From Serinus canaria (Eukaryota > Chordata > Aves > Passeriformes > Fringillidae): a stretch of 64,000 nucleotides of DNA. The notes below the pieces were generated by a model that ran no database searches, had not been told where the DNA came from, and saw only the letters and a list, made by a program, of their open reading frames with translations. Made by a program: the position numbers and the translations under genes. This document shows positions 51,148 to 64,000 of this stretch, piece by piece (positions within the stretch are counted from its first letter, which is position 1; each line of letters starts with the position of its first letter). The stretch spans positions 38,601,059 to 38,665,058 of the forward strand of contig NC_066313.1 in NCBI RefSeq assembly GCF_022539315.1, in the 5' to 3' direction.

Positions 51148-51232
51148 GAGCAGAAGCAAAAGCAAGAGCAAAGCAGGAGCAAAGCAGGAGCAAGAGCAAA
51201 GCAAAAAGCCAAGCAAAAAGCAAAAGCAGCGC
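51148..51232. repeat. GCAAAAGC/GAGCAAAGCAG minisatellite inside the LTR
   Basis: Imperfect units of 6-11 bases (AGCAAAAGC, AGAGCAAAGCAGG, AAGCCAAGC) are repeated for about 85 bp. They open overlapping frames on both strands (Lys/Gln/Ser-rich on one, Leu/Cys-rich on the other) that are artefacts of the repeat. Confidence 0.85.
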
Positions 51233-51400
51233 TTTGTACTGCCCCATCTCTGTGTCTCACCAGCCATGGGAGAGCGGCTGATAACAAAACAAAACAAAAT
51301 TTCACTCTTCATAGCCAGTTTTGAAGGCACAGAACATAATATCCAGCATAAACAGAACGCATGAATGGGGATACAAGCACCATAATGTCACCCTAAGACA

Positions 51401-51800
51401 GCTTAGCTGTCATCTCATTTCTCAGGGATTGTTACCCATGAGAGCTGTGAGCAAATGACTAGAGTATAAGCAGAAAACTGATTACCATTTCTGTAAAAGT
51501 TCCCAAATTCTATCACATTTTATGACATTTGGGTCAGAGGGGAGAATATTATTTTCCATTACTGTATTTTCTGGCTAAGAAAGGCCAAACATACAAACTG
51601 AACAAATTGTTTGAGATAACACATAAACATAGAAAATGAGACAATTGATCTGATGACAGTTGGCATGTAAAAAAATGATGTATCCAAAAACTCTATTTTG
51701 CCTTGGTTTTACACTGGAAATTTCTTCTCATATCTTTTGAATCCCAGAATCTCCAGGCAGGAACTGTCAAAATTAAGTCCCACCCATCACAGGAGTATAG
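51401..51800 (+). other. Intron between LTR and pentanucleotide repeat
   Basis: Nothing recognised in about 400 bp of AT-rich sequence. Confidence 0.5.
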
Positions 51801-51920
51801 AATAGACTAGACTAGACTAGACTAGACCAGACTAATATAGAATAGAATAGAATAGAATAGAATAGAATAGAATAGAATAGAATAGAATAGAATAGAATAG
51901 AATAGAATAGAATAGAATAG
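51801..51920 (+). repeat. Compound pentanucleotide microsatellite
   Basis: About six ACTAG-type units (51801-51833) change through AATAT into 16 perfect AATAG units (51841-51920). The perfect block is expected to vary in length between individuals. Confidence 0.97.
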
Positions 51921-51922
51921 TC

Positions 51923-52095
51923 CATGTATCAAGGGGGCTTATACAAAAGATATAATGGACTTTTTACCAGGGTCCATAATGGTAGGACAAGAGAAAACAG
52001 GAAGAGGGTAGATTTAGATTAGCTATTAGGAAGAAATTCTTTACTGTGAGGTTTGTAAGGCACTAGAACATGTTGTCCAAAGTGGTGCTTGTCTG
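51923..52095 (+). mobile_element. CR1 LINE fragment, plus strand, truncated at both ends
   Basis: TAGGACAAGAGAAAACAGGA, GGGTAGATTTAGATTAGCTA and AGGAAGAAATTCTTTACTGT followed by GCACTAGAACATGTTGTCC match the CR1 ORF2 C-terminal coding consensus. The 3' end with terminal repeats is missing. It abuts the AATAG repeat. Confidence 0.85.
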
Positions 52096-55000
52096 GGTTG
52101 CCCTGGTTTACAATCTTATAGTGCTGCAAAGTCCAAGTTGATCTCACTGGAAATGGTGCCTGTGTTTTCTTGATAGTCCATCAATTAGTGTAACTGCTGA
52201 CATTTGTTTCCTCTCATTTTCTCTGCATTTATCTGTTCATGTTTGTGTCTCCTTAGATTTTTATTTTTTTTGTTTCCCTCTTTCCATTTAGTTTCCTTCC
52301 TAGATGACAAGGTCTGCTGACAGATAACCTTGCTGGAATAAATGCTCTTACAATCTCACTTGCCTTCATCAATTGGTGTGGTCAACCAAATTTTGTTCTT
52401 ATGACTGCTTTGTATGTTTTGTTTCTGACTTACTCATCTTCTCATTATGTCTTTTTGCATTGAGAAAGGATCATAATCAGATATTCTTAAAGAAGGAGTC
52501 CCTCTTCTTCCACACACTATTACAAAGATGACTAGAGAGGAAAAGTTGCTTCATTTCTTCAAAAAGTTATGAGTCTTTCACACCTCTTCTATCCTTCTTT
52601 TTTGTTCACAAGCAGAAGCATCGAAAAATATTAAAGGAAGCTAAAGGCGAAAATGTTTCAAATAACCCCAATAACAACAACAGCACTGTGCTTTTATACT
52701 TTCTCAGCTGTTTATTCTTTCAAGCAATGTCAGTTCAAACTGTGCTTTCCCCTAAGTATTAAATAAATGCAGAAGCATTTGGAGCATTAAAATAACACTA
52801 GGCAGTCTCTTAATGTACTTTGCAGTAATTTTCCTTTCATCCTGAACTGCTATGTGTTGTTGTCATAACTATCATAAGAAAGAAATCTCTGCTACTCATA
52901 AGGACTGTGAACCCACATTCCATTTGCATGAATTTGCATGACATAATGTTTCCTGGGTTTACACCAGAGGATTTTTTTCCCTGATCTAGAGCTCCATATC
53001 TCACAAATTCTTTCCTAAAAGAAAGCAAGTAGATAGTAACCCACCTCTTCACAGTAACCATAGCACACATCTTTTAATGTTTTTATGCTCTTCCTTGCAG
53101 CATCTCAATATCTGAACTCAGATTTTTCAATCTACCTGTAGTAGATATTATATAAAGGCATAACATCACTTTTTGAGCTCTGTTATAAAATTGGCAGTTT
53201 GCAACTTTTGTACATCTCAGTGTAAGCACATAGGTCTGGATTTTAAAGTGTGAGCTAACATTAGTGTGAACTAATGACTAATTAACCCTGTTGAAATTGT
53301 TGCTAATCAACTAGTGAAATGTCACAGAAACAATGTGTAAGCATATATGTGTATTCAAAATGCAATAGATATTTTATATTTATCTAGCTGATAAATATGA
53401 ATACAGTAATGTGTATGTATATATATATGTTTGTGTATATATATATATATATTTATGTTTGTATATATATATATATATATATATACACATAAATTTTCAT
53501 TTTCTGAGCCAGTCATTATTCCCAGACTTCTATACTTAATTTCACTCTGTATAGGACTGATTTATTTGACATCTTTTTTATGCTATTGACTCTTTCTCTA
53601 TGTTCATTGGGCCATGTTTGTACAAGCTTTTAGAAGGTAGCAGCTGAGCCAGGTAATAGTGGGGGGTTCCAAGGCTGAGAAGTACGTTGAGACCTTCTGA
53701 TAAAGTAACATGTAATGAAGGAGATGTGAACTACTGAATTTGCAAAATTTTGAAAAGGTCATTGCCTGCTGTTAGCCTTCAAATTTCCCTCTGTTAAATT
53801 AAATCTTAAATGATTTTTCTTTCTTTGGAGATTATTGAGATAGCATCTTGAGGTTATTCTAAACTTTCAAGAGACTGGCTCCTCCTGCAATAAGTTGACC
53901 ATGAATCCCCTTACCATCAGAAGATAAATCATTGATTCTTTCTGAATATAGACTGAAGAGATGAAAAATTTTGTATTTAGTAGACTGTCTCCTGACAGGT
54001 TCAGTTAGGTATGTTAAAAAGCTCCAATTCTTATGAATATTTTCATGAAAACAATATAAAAGATGTCCCCATAATTAATGATTGTAAGGTCTCTTTTCTA
54101 GTCCTGTGAGAGGAATATCAAGAAAAATTCACCTATTCTGCTTATGCAGCAATCTACTTACATTGTACCTGTCATCACAACTGCTTGAAGACTGATGGAG
54201 AACCACAGAAATTGCTAAGGAACTGGATTGATTTATGGCTTTTGCCACCCTGCATGAAGTCCAAAGAACACAGATCTTCCCATGAAGCTCAACTGCTCAC
54301 AGAAAGCAGTTTTGGATTTAAAAAACGTCCAAAACTTCATGAGAAAAAAATAGTTGTAAGTTTTCAACAGAAGTTTATTTTCTCTTCTGTATCTATCTGT
54401 GGTATTTCCCATCTGAGACTTAAAAGGGTCAGGATCTTTGAGCTCTTGAGCTTTTTTGTCTGAAATAATTTAGGAGGTCTTGTATTATTGGCACCTGTAA
54501 GATTTAGAATGTGGTACAGTATTTCCTAGGGTGTTGTTCTCTGTTGCTCTTTCATGAGTCACATTACCATATGGATCAGCTCTTGGTGGCAGTCCGTGTC
54601 TCCATGGCACTTCTATTCTAAGAGAATGGTTATTTTGAATTATTCCAGCTTCCATTTTATATGAACTCTTAATCAAAAATCAATGTTATTCTTCCCTACT
54701 GACAGTACAAAGATTCCTGATCTTCCTTTCCATCCTGGAGAGCATACCCTGGTGTGTGCAACTTAAAAAGAATCTTGATGGATTGGGGAAGATTTGTGGG
54801 AGTAGAAAACAGACTTTGTTTTCAAAAATTAATATTTTTTTTAGCTCTACATTGGAAAGATACTGGCACACTGATATATAAGCAGTAAGACTACAATTTA
54901 GAAGAAGGAGAAAAATATTCAAGCATTTGAAACTGAAAAGTCCTGGGTTTTATTTGGTATAAATGGCAGCCTCACAGAGACGAAGAAGAACCATTGGATG

Positions 55001-55640
55001 AACTTGTCTAGAAAATGAGTGCAATTTTTTCTTCTTTTTATTTAATTTTTTTAAGAGGTATCTATTTCAAAACATTTATTTTGAGAATTTTTGTGGTTCA
55101 TGTTACACTGGAGTTATAGTAGATGACTTGGATGGTAATTCCTTATTTATCACTTCTTAATATACCTGGAGATTTTTAAAAATGCCTTCTATAATTTTGA
55201 CTCTTGCATTTTCTGTTGGGAACAATATGGCAGCAAATCATTTGCTGAATGTTGGCTAAAAACAGTAAAGGTAAAATTTTCACAAATGATCCTTCATTAG
55301 GAGCACTTATGACAGTTTGATTTATTGATATACCTTAGGGTATGAAGACTGATTAGTTGCTTGACTTTGACATACCATCATTTTACTCACAGGATCTCTG
55401 AAATTTGCCTTTTCACATTTTCTCTTCTCCAGTCAATTGCATAAAGGTACCTGATTTATTCTCTGTGACAATCCTAGTACTACCCTTGCCATGTCTAACC
55501 ATATAAAAGAGATTCTGACATTTAGATATAAAGTAAGTGGCTACTAATGTTACCAAAAATATTAGTAATTCATTTTTATTTTCCCTATATTTTAGTCCTA
55601 AATTCTCCAGCACCAAGAGGCAATTTGATATCTTTACTCT
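52096..55640 (+). other. Intron between CR1 fragments
   Basis: Only simple repeats recognised, chiefly the TA-rich tract at 53411-53490. No exon. Confidence 0.5.
53411..53490. repeat. TA/TG compound microsatellite
   Basis: Three TA runs separated by GTTTGTG and TTTATGTTTG; the last run has about 12 TA units. Confidence 0.93.
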
Positions 55641-55649
55641 TCTGGCACA

Positions 55650-55788
55650 GTTTCCTTGGAGAGATCCTAAACTTGATGAGACAGGGCAACTTGTTCAAGG
55701 CTAGTCCTGCTTTTTGCAGACAATTTTATATGATCTCCAGGGGTCCGTTCCAACCTGAATTATTATATGACAGTTTTATGGAGGAGAA
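55650..55788 (+). mobile_element. CR1 LINE 3' end, plus strand
   Basis: CAGGGCAACTTGTTCAAGGC, ATCTCCAGGGGTCCGTTCCA and ACCTGAATTATTATATGAC follow the CR1 3' UTR order (GGCAACCTGGTCTA, GGTCCCTTCCAACC, ATTCTATGA). About 140 bp, strongly diverged. Confidence 0.75.
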
Positions 55789-56754
55789 AGGAAAAGTTTC
55801 TTAGTGCAAGTCAGACTCCAGTTCCAAGTCTAAATTAACGTTAACTTGCTGTAGGCTGGATACCTGCAACTCAAATTTGGCCATCCACATCTACTGTCCT
55901 CCAAATAGAAAAAAAAACAATGCAAGATATCTTGTTGCATTGGACGTGAGCATGAAACAACACAACACAGAATTGGCTTGAGCTGCTGATAGTTGTATAC
56001 AGAGGTTCAGTGGTATGGAAGGTGGTGGCACATGCAAGGGAAGCTGGAGCTGTGAAGCCATTTCTGCACAAAGCTCTTCTGCATTTCCAGTTTCAAGGGT
56101 GCACAAAACCCAGTGTTTCTGTGTTCTGCAGGTGCATACTGTGGAGAGCAGCAGCTCCTAAACTGTTTTCTTCTGCAGTGCTAATGCTGATAACTTTCCA
56201 TACCCACAAATGTTAAGCACTGGTGTTGATATTGTTTCAGTGGAAAGAGTTGAATACCCAGAAATTATTTAGACAAAAATGTAATAAAATAAGTGTGGGA
56301 CTCACAGCTTGATTTTTGAGGATGTAATATCAATAAAACTCTTGCTGATGTAAATGAGAGAGAAATTTAAGCTTATAAAGATAGTGCCTTCCTGCCTCTA
56401 ACAGGAACCACACAGTGATTAGATTACATAATTTGTCTGATAGAAGTGAAATTTGTTGCTAGAGTGTGTTGAATGTCACAACTGTCCCTTGAAAACCTAA
56501 ATTGCAGTAATTTTTGTTTTTAACATTGAGGCAAGGAATCACTTATTTTTGATTACTTCAATAATAATTTCAAAATATTTTAAAGGCTCATTAAAAATAA
56601 TTATTTATATTTATATGGTAATATAGCAATGTTTAGGAGATGAAAATCAAGCACTTGGACATAGCAGATAACAATGTCTGCTGATGAGATACATTTATTC
56701 CATGAAAGGACAAATTGATATTTTGTCCAGTTTCAGGTCCACCAGTAAAGACAT
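55789..56754 (+). other. Intron between CR1 fragments
   Basis: No recognised feature. Overlapping minus-strand frames at 55871-56106 have no motif support. Confidence 0.45.
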
Positions 56755-57110
56755 TAAGAAGCTCGGGAGAATTCAGGAGAATCCACCAAGTGGTGAGGGC
56801 TGGAGCACTTGCCGCCTGACAAGAACGTGGGGGAGGTGGGTTTGTTTATCCTGGAGCAGAGATGGGATCCAGGAGTATCTCACCATTGCTTATTGGGAGG
56901 TTCACAAGGCTTTTCAAAGTGGTGATTACCAGGAAGAAAAAAGAAAACAGGCAAAAACTGGAGTGAAAGTCATGAGAAGAACATTTTCTCTATGAGGACA
57001 GCCTGGCAGTAGCACAGGTTCCCCAGAGAACCTGGGGAAGTATCTGTCCTTGGATATTTTCAAGACCCAACTAGATGAAGTTCCAAGCAACCTGGTCTAA
57101 CATTTGGGAT
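56755..57110 (+). mobile_element. CR1 LINE 3' fragment, plus strand, old
   Basis: GTGAGGGCTGGAGCACTTGC, GTTTGTTTATCCTGGAGCAG, TCACCATTGCTTATTGGGAG, GGTTCCCCAGAGAACCTGGG and AAGCAACCTGGTCTAACATT follow the order of the CR1 ORF2 tail and 3' UTR. The coding frame is broken and the terminal repeats are absent. Confidence 0.78.
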
Positions 57111-60100
57111 GACTTTACTAAAACAGAGAATGTGATCAGGGATCTCCTGAGCCCACTCCACTCTGAATTATTCTCTCATCCTTTGATTTTTCTGACTTCC
57201 ATATTCTGTGTGTCCCTCCTCCTGCTAAATAAATGTGACTGTGGTATTGCAAGACGTATCACATCTGTATTGTTAAATTTAAGTGAAATGTGCTTCAGGG
57301 TAGGGCTGTGAAGTGCAATATTTTCAGTTTATTCAGAAGACAAACAAAGACATGTATTTTCATTTTCTGCAAGATAGGCAGAAAGTACTTTGACACCAAT
57401 TTGGACTACACAGAGAAGCTGGAAGAAAGAAACCAGCACTTCTGTGCATTGAATTGAATATAGAAAGTACATTTAGGGGTGGCTTGAGTCCTTCACTGTA
57501 GGAATAACGTAAAATAGAACCTTAATCACCGAGCATCAGATTTTTGAACTTATTGTTAGGAGGGGAGTTACTGTTAGTTTAGGAGTTTCAAGAACTGATG
57601 TCTGTTTAGGGGAGAAAGTCAAAATAAAGAGTGAGCACAGTAAGAGATTTTTTCCCCCAGTCCTGTGAGCTGGCTTATGTGACAGAATATCTAAATGACA
57701 AACTGTCTCTTCAGGTTTTGAACATTTGGTTGAATGTATAGTTAAGGGGTAGAAGACATAAAGTATCCTCAAGAAATATCAGCTTTAGTTTTAAAATACT
57801 GAGTTTACATGTGCCCTGAAAAGAAATGAAAGACAGATTTTTAAACTTAAAGGAAAGAGACATCTACACAGCGAGACTTGTGTCATCTGATCCTGTGGCA
57901 CTGTGGCATTTGAAGGTCAAATTGCAGTGAAAGCTCTGGCTCCATTGGCACAATTCCTTACAGGGGGACAAAAGATGAAAGCAGCTCTGTTTCTCCACTG
58001 TGATCTGCTGCAAACATACTTCTTACTAGTGGAGATGTTGAAGAACATCCAGTCTCAAGCAAAAAGCATCCACGTTCTCCCTGATTTTCCCCTTCTACCT
58101 TGATGCAGACAAACCTTGATGCAGACAAATCTTCTGCCTTGATGTCTGTCACAAGGGAGAGCATGTTCTGCCCTGCTTAGCACCTGACCATCATTTCTAC
58201 ATATCATCTGAACCATAAAATATAGATCTATATCCTACACCTGCCATCCTTCCCTTATGAAACTACAGATTCGTGTCCCAGGATTTATGGGATTAAAGAA
58301 CATACAGAAGAGCATAAAAAGGATTATTTGTCTACCGCACTTGTTCTTTCAGAAATTAATTACATTAAAAAATGCAAAGGAATGTCAAATTTCGCCCTTT
58401 TAATATTGTTTTCATGTTGTGACCAGTAGGCATACCTTTTGGAAACATTGCATATTTTAATGTAGGTGTAGGCAAATTTCTTTACTGTAAGATAGGGTAG
58501 GGAGAAAATGGTAATTATTTTAGTCCACTATAGTGAAATGGCTTTTCAAATTTGTATTTTTATGCTAAAAAAAAGATTATGATTCCACTCACAGCAGATG
58601 TTCTGCTCTTCCTTCTTGAGAGAAATGCTCTACATTATTTTTTCTGAGCTACACCTGAAAATTTTCTCTCACATCAGAAGACATACTAAGCTTGACCTTC
58701 CATGTCCAGCTAAGCAATTCGAGTACATATATAGGCTAGAATTCATCTGTAGAACACCCACTTTTGGGAGAGTCTTAAGAAAGCTCCTGGAATCAGATGC
58801 CACATAAAAAAATTCACATTGCACAAGCAAATGCAAAACAACCTAGTTTCAGAATCAGTCTGAATGACAGCCACTGAAAGGTTTTTTGTCTCTATGTTTT
58901 CTGAATGACAAGTCATCATTCCAGACTAAATATGTGTGTCTTCCACAGATGCACTGGAAGGGTACCAGAAAGCTTTTCAGAATGCTTGCAAAAGTTGTAT
59001 GCATTTTTCTGTCATTGATATAATTGACTAGTGTAGACCCTTAGTGTGAAACAACCTTGGAATATATTCTCGAATGCATGAGTACATATATCCTTGAATA
59101 AATCACATTTTGTCTTATTTACACAAGAGCATAAAAAACAAGGACATGGTAAAGTCTGTGAACCAGCCCTGGGACTTTTTAACCTGAGAAACAATAAGGT
59201 GAATGCTTAGGATGATGCTAGCTAAGCAATAGACACTTACTTGCCTTTACCAAAATCTATTCAAATGTTTAATTTTTTTTTTAATTACATTTCATGAAAA
59301 ATTACTTTAGTAAATGATTCTGAAAATTACATTTTACATTATGTAAGAAAAAGGCTGGACTGGAGCTATTTTCTCAAAAAGCTATTGAGCAGTCTGCTGG
59401 AGGTAAACAGAATTTTTGTTGCCCTCATCACCTTCTCTACAGGCATTGTGCCATGAGCATCTGTGCCAGCTCTACTGAAAGGCAGCCTCTATAAGATCTA
59501 ACAAGACTGACCAGTCATTGTGTTTGTCTCCAAAACGCTTCAGGAAATCACAAGTCTTCTGGAGAAATTCACTGCAGTAATGCAAGAAGACAAAATGACA
59601 CTTCAGAAAAACTGTAAAGAAAATAAAATTGGAATTCCATTTATTTTTCCAGTTATCCCAGTGACCAAGAACACAACCATTCCACTAATTAGAAAAAAAA
59701 ACCCAAATAAAGTAGGGGATAATCAAAAGTAATACCAAACTAATTAAAACATTGTCATAAAAGGATATAGCCTGCTGAAGGACTGAACCCTATTTATGTT
59801 GTAGTAAATTTAATATTTTTCAAAGTAAACTGATTTTTAAAAGAAAAAGTGATGTCTATGAAATGTCACTGTATTATTTTAATTTCCATTGTCATATTCA
59901 ATTGTGTCTGTTTCTTTTGCCTTTGGCCTCTTGAGTCTACTATTCTGGCAGGGCTATGTTTATGAGTATTTTTTTACAACAGTTATTTCCAAACTTCAGA
60001 ACATTGGCTTGTGCTGTCTCTCAGAAGTTGCTATGGCCCACATTGCATCTCCAGATTCAAGTATTTAGTTCAAATCCTCATAAAAGGGCTAGGCTTTTAT

Positions 60101-63100
60101 TGATCAACAACACATTTTTGCAACACCTCCTCTGACCCTATGACCCCTATGACCTGGATCCTCCTATGAGGATTACAGGAGTGTTGGACAGAAATAAGTG
60201 TTTACAGCTTTGCTTGAAAAATGTGTTCAGTATTTGTTAAACAGCTTGGGTATTCCTTATCATAACGATTATATCATAGTCCCATTCACCTATTATTTCA
60301 AAGGGATAGCATTGCAGACTGGTGAATTGAAACTATTTTTTTTTTCTAGCAGAGCAGCATTGAGAGTATATTCATAGCAGTAGAGATATAAAACTGTCTA
60401 AGAAGATGTTGGGAACTTAACCAATAATGCAGTACAACCTCAGTTAGTAAATAACAAGATAATTGAGTGATTAAAGACAAATGATATCTTTTCACATACA
60501 AGAGATTTAGCATGATTTATTAATGATAGTCATGTATACCAAGCTGCTATTGGTGTAGTTTGATTGTAGATACTAAAATATATGAGTGAATTTTAATTTT
60601 CTAGGGTATGCCAAAAAACCTACTGATTGGATTGTAATTTAATAGAGTATGACTATGGAAAATACTTTGAGAATTTAAGACTAGCTTGTTTCTTCCATCA
60701 GCTGCACTTAAATTAGAAATCATTGTTAGGATAAAAAAATCAATCCTTCCACTTCTAATTAGAAAATATTTTAGCCTTTGTACATACATCCCATGATATG
60801 CATCTAGTAAATTCCTATTCAATTCTAACTTAAGAGAATGAAGCACTCAAATAACTTAGAAATTTTTTTTAAAATTCTGGAATTGAAAAGGAAGGATTTA
60901 ACAGGCAGAAATACTCAAGCTGCATTTGTGAGGATGAGGATCAGGTTTATATGATAAGCAAACATCTTTTCTGCAGTCTACTTAAAATCAATACCTACCC
61001 AAAGGCATCACTTCTCTGACATTACAAGTGTTTCTAAGAGAGAGAGATAGTTTCCTACACTCTTTATAAAAAGTCGATGCCATAAAGATATATAACAATA
61101 TATCTTCCTTATTTTGAAAGCCTTTTGTTTCCGCTGGAACTAAAAGCAATAAGTAGAAAATGCTGTCTGATTTTGTGCATGCTGGATGAAACCTCTGAGT
61201 CATCTGAAATGCACATTTATTGCAGCATTAAGGTGATGCTAATTCTGTTATCCTCTTTTCTCCAGTAAGTATCTTCCCAAGGTGCAGTAGATTAGGTTTT
61301 CTGGCTATCAATCAGGCTCTGCAAACTGAGCTGGAAGCTTTCCTCCATATGTACATTAATCACCAAACAGGTAGCCAGAAGATGGAGTTCTTCACATTGT
61401 AAAGTTCTTCTGAATGTCAATGTAAAATCCTTTAATACATGTAACATTTAGATACTGCAGAACAATATGAAACACATTAGGTGTATATACAAGTTGCTTT
61501 AAATTTAGAGCTATCATATTTTTGCCTCAGAAGCAGTATCTTAGCATATAATTAATGCCACAACGAGAAAAACTATGAGGTTAAGAGCTGAATTTACCTT
61601 TATTTAGAAATTATTCCAAAACTACTATGCTCATATTTTAATCTCCTATATAGCTTTAAAAAGTTGGTTAGATCACAACTTCACTGATAAGAATAAGAAA
61701 CTGTTTACTTACAAAGGTCTAACAAAGTTTAAAAAAATTATATTTGCCTTTTGTTACTTTTCTGATATATATGAGAGGAATCCTTTACCATCTTCTACTT
61801 AGTTTTTTCAGGGCACCGTAGGCAAAATAATTATGTTAAGAAAACAATCTGAAGATCAAGGAAAGAGTAAATTGCCTCTAAATACACTTTATTCATTCTC
61901 CTTTCATGTCAGACTGTCAACACCATAGGCAGCTGCAACTGATCTAATTGTTTTGATTTCCTATTTAATCTGTTGCACTACTGGGATGCAATTCATTCAT
62001 GTCAAGTTGACATCTAAAATAGGTCAAATGAATTAGGCCTTTGAAGTGTCTATTTCTTTGCATTGCCTTGAAAGGAAGACTAGAATAGCTGGCTCAGATA
62101 TAGCTATAAAGCAACGGTGCTTTTGTGGTGAAATGGTAGAAGGAAATAACTCCTTCCAATAAAAAAAAAATTAAGCACAAATAATAGGGATAAAAATTTA
62201 AGATTTTATTCATTACATTCAAAATTATTTATGCAAAAGTAAATCTTTAAAAACTCTTTTTCAGCCTTAACACCAAATTGTTACCTATAGGTATAATCAC
62301 ATATGAACCTCCTCAAATACTAGTCACCATTATTTAGTCACTATAGCATTCATTATAGGTTTGATTACATTTTAGTAAAATTTGATTGACCATAGATATT
62401 TATGATATGACTATCTGAATCAGTAAGTCTAAGTACTCTAAAATGATGTTTTTACTCATAGCAAACTTAATTAAAGTTAATTTTAATCTAAAATCTATGC
62501 TTGTATTGTTAATTGGAAACTTACTATATCTAGTAGCAATTGACTTGGATGAAATTAATGTATACTACTACTGAGGTTATTCTTGTCAATAATTTACAAT
62601 TACACTGATAAAAATCTCATTCATATTCTCACAGTGTGAAACATGTAGAGTGGGTTACAATGAATTAAACAAAATAGTTGATATTAAATTACACTGATTG
62701 TATGAATGCAATTCTCCCCAGGTATTTAGGTACCATGTCCTTACATGTAGCTCCTGCAAAAGAGATTTCATCTATCATGATTAAAGTAATAACATTGCAA
62801 TACTCTGGTACCATTTTCCTGTGATGTCCCAGATATCTGTCCTACATATCACTGAAAAGTCTTCACATTTCTATTATTTTTATATTTTTAAGAGTATGTC
62901 TTAGCTTACTATTACTTTTAATGTTATATTTATATTAGAAATATAAATATATAAATATTTCATGAATATTTATATTAGAAATTATATTCCACTCCATGGA
63001 AAAAATTTTGCACCTATTTAAATCATTATACCAACTGAGTCCGAGGGAACCATTTCTAGGATGGAATCCCAAGACTCATATGAAGCTGATTTGTAGGATC

Positions 63101-64000
63101 AGTTAAACTCACTAGGAGATTGATTCAGAAACTAGGATATTTTCTTTTAAGAAAAAGAAATTATGGAAAACTCTTTTTCTTTTTCTCACTTTTCACTCTA
63201 TCAATTTTTGGTTTTTTTATGTTTAGGCATTTGTCACTGTAAGATGTTTTCTGTAATGCAAATTAATCTCATAACTTTTCTCTAAGGTATTTCCAATTTA
63301 TCAACCTCTTTTTACAAGTATGGCATTAGAAAAACACATCATACTTATCTGGCAGAAAAGTTTTCAAAGGACCTGGTTTTCAGACAGCAAAATCCCAGCA
63401 CTCTTTGCTGAAAACAACTACCATTCTCACTGGAGCTGGGGAAAATGAGTTACTTTCATAGCATGTAATGTTAACTTATCAAGAAGATATGAGTAAGATT
63501 TTACCTACCCCTGAAATATTTCAGACATACACACAGGCAAATTTTCACCTAATTTTTTTGTGTTAGCTGTATTAGATACTTTGTAAATTAAAACCACATT
63601 CCGAAACAATCCTTTCAGCACATCAGAGGTTACAGATCTATTGTCCTAAGCTAGTCAATGATCAACATTGCTGCAAAAACTGTTGATCTACTGTTGATCT
63701 ACTGTTGATCTACTTATTCTACTTATTCCCTGGATTTTGTTTCCCAGATTTTCCTTTTGATATTCATTACTATCCAATTCATTTTTTACATAAATTCATT
63801 ACATCATAATCTAGAGATTCCCCTTTACAGTCTTCATTTCACAGTCTCCAATTATTTGGTCTACATCAGTATAAAATCCAGATTATTTTTTTTAACACAT
63901 TGCCTCTTTTGTTTTCCTGAATTGAATTTTTACTTTCTTTATCAAGAGAGAACCTTTGCTTCTTTTCCTGATGGTGTATTTACTCTGTTCTACCAAAAGC
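57111..64000 (+). other. CNTN5 downstream intron, right part
   Basis: About 6.9 kb with no recognised exon or transposon. Small tandem duplications are present: CCTTGATGCAGACAAA twice at about 58098-58129, and CTGTTGATCTA three times followed by TTCTACTTA twice at about 63680-63728. Confidence 0.5.

Larger units (their letters stand above)
50766..51400 (-). mobile_element. Solo LTR of an endogenous retrovirus (ERVK-like), minus strand
   Basis: The + strand starts TGTCCTTGTTTAGGG and ends CCCTAAGACA, imperfect inverted ends in the TG...CA format. On the minus strand the LTR opens TGTCTTAGGGTGACATTATG, continues through a GCTTTTTGC-rich repeat, and reaches an AATAAA signal (complement of 50895-50900) followed by a GC-rich U5. 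This resembles passerine ERVK LTRs I recall. Length is about 635 bp. The flanks show no clear target duplication (GTACTAC against GCTTAGC), so one flank may be rearranged. No internal viral genes adjoin. Confidence 0.82.

Noticed and set aside
51046..51364. Lys/Gln-rich frames on the plus strand and Leu/Cys-rich frames on the minus strand
   Set aside because: They come from the minisatellite inside an LTR, and several frames are open at once, as expected for a low-complexity repeat.
34940..64000. Search for the CNTN5 Ig domain 2 exon
   Set aside because: No frame with the expected contactin motifs between good AG and GT sites was found; the next exon is presumed to lie beyond the window.

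Overview
The window is vertebrate nuclear DNA, AT-rich and almost entirely intronic. I read it as part of the CNTN5 (contactin-5 / NB-2) gene of a bird, most likely a passerine. CR1 LINE fragments with the typical 3'-terminal repeats and avian-type endogenous retroviral solo LTRs point to a bird. Passerine origin rests on recalled similarity of several LTRs to songbird families and is an inference.

Three coding exons on the + strand splice together in frame with GT-AG borders. Exon 21101-21319 encodes the Ser-rich linker after the signal peptide. Exons 29584-29707 and 34764-34939 together encode the first Ig domain, including both disulphide cysteines, the Trp and an N-glycosylation sequon. 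The signal-peptide exon and the exons from the second Ig domain onward were not found, so positions 1-21100 and 34940-64000 are read as the flanking parts of large introns. CNTN5 is a GPI-anchored neuronal cell-adhesion protein.

The rest is intron with old transposable elements. Eight CR1 pieces are called at about 3.7, 9.1, 16.8, 47.6, 47.9, 51.9, 55.7 and 56.8 kb. LTRs are at 2029-2341 (-), about 6271-6654 (+), 36202-36569 (-) and 50766-51400 (-), with a weaker candidate near 26.9-27.35 kb. There are also AATAG, TA, GAAA and poly-A/T tracts and several hairpins. No bacterial-type operons, CRISPR arrays, tRNAs or rRNAs were seen.

The most unusual structures are four. One is a pair of inverted copies of about 163 bp and about 92% identity, 1.7 kb apart (9459-9620 and 11308-11470). 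The second is a 66-bp near-perfect palindrome (26627-26692). The third is a fold-back cluster beside an LTR (36557-36748), with a 60-bp exact duplication, a 29-bp perfect stem and a repeated 18-mer. The fourth is a hairpin that presents the polyadenylation signal of the LTR at 50.9 kb. I found no convincing new gene system; the remaining short open frames look like chance or transposon-derived frames.
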